In this document: piece by piece, positions 46,633-48,962 of the stretch
Numbering within the stretch: position 1 is the stretch's first letter
Layout of the letters: every line of letters starts with the position of its first letter
Assembly (NCBI GenBank): GCA_041177965.1
Contig: JBEGWF010000081.1
Span: 1 to 48,962 of the forward strand
Direction of reading: 5' to 3'
From: SXXZ01 sp041177965
GTDB lineage: Bacteria > Verrucomicrobiota > Verrucomicrobiia > Limisphaerales > UBA9464
Length of the DNA: 48,962 nucleotides
The notes under the pieces: model-generated
Told to the model about the DNA's origin: nothing
The model's database searches: none
What the model saw: the letters and a program-made list of their open reading frames with translations, nothing else
Program-made: the position numbers and the translations under genes

Positions 46633-48951
46633 ATGATGCAGTTCACCCATTCCCTGGAACCCCGCTGGTGGATCGCGGTCGGCATCGCCGCCGTCGTGTT
46701 CCTGGCCTTGAGTTACGGCCTGGCCCGGGGGCGGACCCGTCCGTGGGTACGGACCCTCTGCGGCTTCCTGCGATTGACGGCCATCGCTGGCCTCGTGATC
46801 TGCCTGCTCGAACCCCAATGGATCGAGAAGACCGTGCATCCCCGAAGGTCCCGGCTGGCGGTGCTGGTCGACACCTCGCGCAGCATGGCCACCACCGACG
46901 TCCCCGGCGGACGCCTCGAGGCGGCCCGGACCTGGATCGCCCGCCATGTGATCGCCGCCAAGCCCGACACGGTCGACGTCCTCCCGCTGCGCTTCAGCCA
47001 ATCGGTGACGGTCGAGACCAACGGCATCCGGAATACGGCCGACGGACCCGCCTCCGGGATCTCCCGTGCGCTCGACTCGCTGCTCGCGCTGCCTCCCGAA
47101 GAGGCCCTGACCGGGGTCCTGCTCGTCTCCGACGGCATCGAGACCGAGGGTCAGGATCCGGAGACCGCAGCCCGCCGCCTCCGACGCCATGGACTGCGCG
47201 TGCACACCCTGCTCAGCGGGACGACCAACGAGGTGCGCGATGTCCGCATCACCGGACTCGAGGTTCGCCGGGCGGTGGCCGAGAAGGCTCCGACGCGGGT
47301 CTCGGTCGATCTGCGTTCCCCCGGGTTCGCCGGCAGGACCGTCACGGTGCAGATCCGCAAGGACGGTCAGATCCTCGCGGCGAAGGCCCTCGACCTGAAC
47401 GGGGACTCGCAGCATCTCGACCTGGAGTTCACGCCGCGCCAGCGCGGATTCCAGGTGTACGAGGTCGGCGTCTCCACCAGCCCCGGAGAGTGGCTCGCCT
47501 CCAACAACCAGCGCCCCTTCGGCCTCGAGGTGGTGGATCCCACGCTGCGGGTGCTCTACATGGAGGGCACTCCGCAGAACAACCAGAGTCCGCAGCCGGA
47601 ATGGAAATACCTGAAGGACGCGCTCCAGAGCGATCCGGGCATCCGCGTGACCACGCTCTACCGTCAGTTCGGGAACAACGGCCAGTACCTCAACACGGTC
47701 GATGCCGACCCGGAGACCGGCGAGCGCATCTACCCGGTGGAGCATCCCACGCACGGGTTTCCGAAGACCCTGGCCGGCCTGCTCGACCACGACGTGGTGA
47801 TCCACAGCGACATCCGGCGGGATTCCTTCAGCCCCCTGCAGCTCACCAACATGGCCCGGCTGGTCGAGGAGTTCGGCGGCGGGTTCCTGATGATCGGCGG
47901 CAACTCCGCGTTCGGACGGGGCGGGTACCACCAGACCCTCCTCGACCGCATCATCCCCGTGGCCATGGAGGGGGCCTTCGACTCGTCCAAGGAGGACTTC
48001 CAGCCCAAGGTCCCGCGGTCGGCCTGGACGCATCCGATCGTGGCCATCGGGGCCGACGCCGAGGAGACCCGGCGGATCTGGACGGAGAAATTCCCCACCC
48101 TGCACGGCATCAACCGCATGGAGCGGGCCAAGCCCGGGGCCCGGGTGCTGGCCTACGCCGACAACGCGCCGCAGGGTTTCGACGGCGACGTGCTGCTGGC
48201 GGTCCAGGAGGTCGGACGCGGACGCACCATGGCCTTCACCTCCGACACCACCCGCTCGTGGGGCGCGGACTTCGAGACCCTCTGGGGCGAGGCCCGCAAC
48301 CCGAAATGGCCGGTCACCGAGGACAATTGCGATTCGCGCTACTACCGCCGCTTCTGGGTCAACGCCATCCGCTGGCTGGCGGCCGGGCGCAGCAACCGCA
48401 CCAATCCCCCGGTCCTCCTCGACCTGTCGGCCTCGTACGTCACGCCGGGCGGCTCGGCGACGGCCTCGGTCCGGGTGAGGGACCCGGAGCAACGCGAGAT
48501 CTCCGATGCCGAGGTGACGCTCTTCGCCGGATCGGGCACCTCGAGCAACGCCATCGGCGTGGCCCGGTTCGATCCGGCCCACCGGGCCTACGTGGCCCCC
48601 GTCACCCTGCGACTTCCGGGAACCTTCGTGATCAGCGCGGTGGCGCAGCGGGGCGGTGAACCCTTGGGCGTCGACCGACAACTGCTGGTGGCCGAGACCG
48701 TGGATCCGGAACTGGCCGACCTTCAGGCTCGGCCTGCCGTGATGGACGCGGTGGCCCGGGCCGCGGAGGGCGTGGCCCACCGGATCTCGGACACGCACCC
48801 GCAGAGCCTGGAGACGCTGTGGAAGGACCTGCCGCCACCGTGGATCGAATTCCATCGGAAGCCCCTCTGGGATCGCCCGCTCTTCCTCGGTCTCCTGCTC
48901 GGTCTGCTGGTCCTGGAATGGTCGCTGCGGCGTTGGAAAGGATTGGCCTGA
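46633..48951 (+). CDS. vWA-domain membrane protein with glutamine-amidotransferase-like domain
   Basis: The 772-residue protein starts at 46633, 16 nt after the preceding stop. Two membrane helices (about 12-60) precede the vWA domain: LAVLVDTSRSMATTD (MIDAS D-x-S-x-S) and GVLLVSDGIETEG. A beta-rich region and a Rossmann-like amidotransferase-type fold follow (LRVLYMEGTPQNN, MARLVEEFGGGFLMIGGNSAFG, GRTMAFTSDTTRSWG). A beta-sandwich and a final helix (LFLGLLLGLLVLEWSL) complete it. Such proteins follow BatA-like and DUF4175-like genes in Planctomycetes/Verrucomicrobia MoxR operons. Its stop is 11 nt from the window end. Confidence 0.9.
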   Translation: MMQFTHSLEPRWWIAVGIAAVVFLALSYGLARGRTRPWVRTLCGFLRLTAIAGLVICLLEPQWIEKTVHPRRSRLAVLVDTSRSMATTDVPGGRLEAARTWIARHVIAAKPDTVDVLPLRFSQSVTVETNGIRNTADGPASGISRALDSLLALPPEEALTGVLLVSDGIETEGQDPETAARRLRRHGLRVHTLLSGTTNEVRDVRITGLEVRRAVAEKAPTRVSVDLRSPGFAGRTVTVQIRKDGQILAAKALDLNGDSQHLDLEFTPRQRGFQVYEVGVSTSPGEWLASNNQRPFGLEVVDPTLRVLYMEGTPQNNQSPQPEWKYLKDALQSDPGIRVTTLYRQFGNNGQYLNTVDADPETGERIYPVEHPTHGFPKTLAGLLDHDVVIHSDIRRDSFSPLQLTNMARLVEEFGGGFLMIGGNSAFGRGGYHQTLLDRIIPVAMEGAFDSSKEDFQPKVPRSAWTHPIVAIGADAEETRRIWTEKFPTLHGINRMERAKPGARVLAYADNAPQGFDGDVLLAVQEVGRGRTMAFTSDTTRSWGADFETLWGEARNPKWPVTEDNCDSRYYRRFWVNAIRWLAAGRSNRTNPPVLLDLSASYVTPGGSATASVRVRDPEQREISDAEVTLFAGSGTSSNAIGVARFDPAHRAYVAPVTLRLPGTFVISAVAQRGGEPLGVDRQLLVAETVDPELADLQARPAVMDAVARAAEGVAHRISDTHPQSLETLWKDLPPPWIEFHRKPLWDRPLFLGLLLGLLVLEWSLRRWKGLA

Positions 48952-48957
48952 TCGACG

Positions 48958-48962
48958 ATGCG
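48958..48962 (+). other. Possible start of a further operon gene at the window edge
   Basis: An ATG at 48958-48960, six bases after the vWA gene's stop, could begin another gene of the same operon. Only five bases are visible, so nothing more can be said. Confidence 0.25.

Overview
The window is a GC-rich, gene-dense bacterial chromosome segment with no rRNA, tRNA, CRISPR array or insertion sequence that I can see. Several features point to Verrucomicrobiota (PVC group). These are a type IV pilus-like operon with the gene order and architecture of Akkermansia Amuc_1101-1098, a PSCyt1/DUF1549/DUF1553 cytochrome protein, a pseudopilin with an H-x(n)-DG C-terminal signature, and an LpxB gene indicating a lipid A outer membrane. 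I cannot name a genus. Shine-Dalgarno sites are mostly weak or absent, so many starts were chosen from signal peptides and domain edges.

1-950: the 3' end of pyrE converges on coaE. 958-14050 (minus strand) is the most unusual part: one apparent operon of about 13 kb. It encodes a PilM-PilN fusion, a PilO-like (Amuc_1100-like) protein, a second small inner-membrane protein (Amuc_1099-like) and a large TPR-secretin with long Gly/Met-rich inserts (Amuc_1098-like). Three secreted proteins of unknown function follow: a predicted seven-bladed beta-propeller, a 481-residue protein and a 1093-residue haemagglutinin-like repeat protein. Two of the three end in a similar C-terminal domain. A 12-bp hairpin separates the operon from coaE. 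I infer an envelope-spanning secretin machine encoded with its own surface or exported partners.

14288-23627 is mixed: HAD phosphatase and TPR protein, a DMT permease, a periplasmic PQQ-type sugar dehydrogenase, a CFA-synthase-like methyltransferase, a LON-domain protein with two ABC-2 permeases, a coiled-coil protein and moaA. 23656-31818: a large PSCyt1/DUF1549/DUF1553 protein divergent from lpxB, two adjacent rhomboid proteases, a zinc alcohol dehydrogenase and a DUF1559-like pseudopilin, ending at a bidirectional terminator. 31986-34506: lysA and a sugar-isomerase-like TIM barrel separated by a terminator.

34620-38425 (minus strand) is a TonB-ExbB-ExbD-ExbD energy-transduction operon followed by a secreted PQQ-like propeller protein. 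38886-39569 is a GYF-RDD membrane protein. 39880-48951 (plus strand) is a compact MoxR / DUF58 / BatA-vWA / DUF4175-like / vWA operon, the usual MoxR-type ATPase plus von Willebrand A membrane complex. It is complete at its 5' side and may continue past the window.
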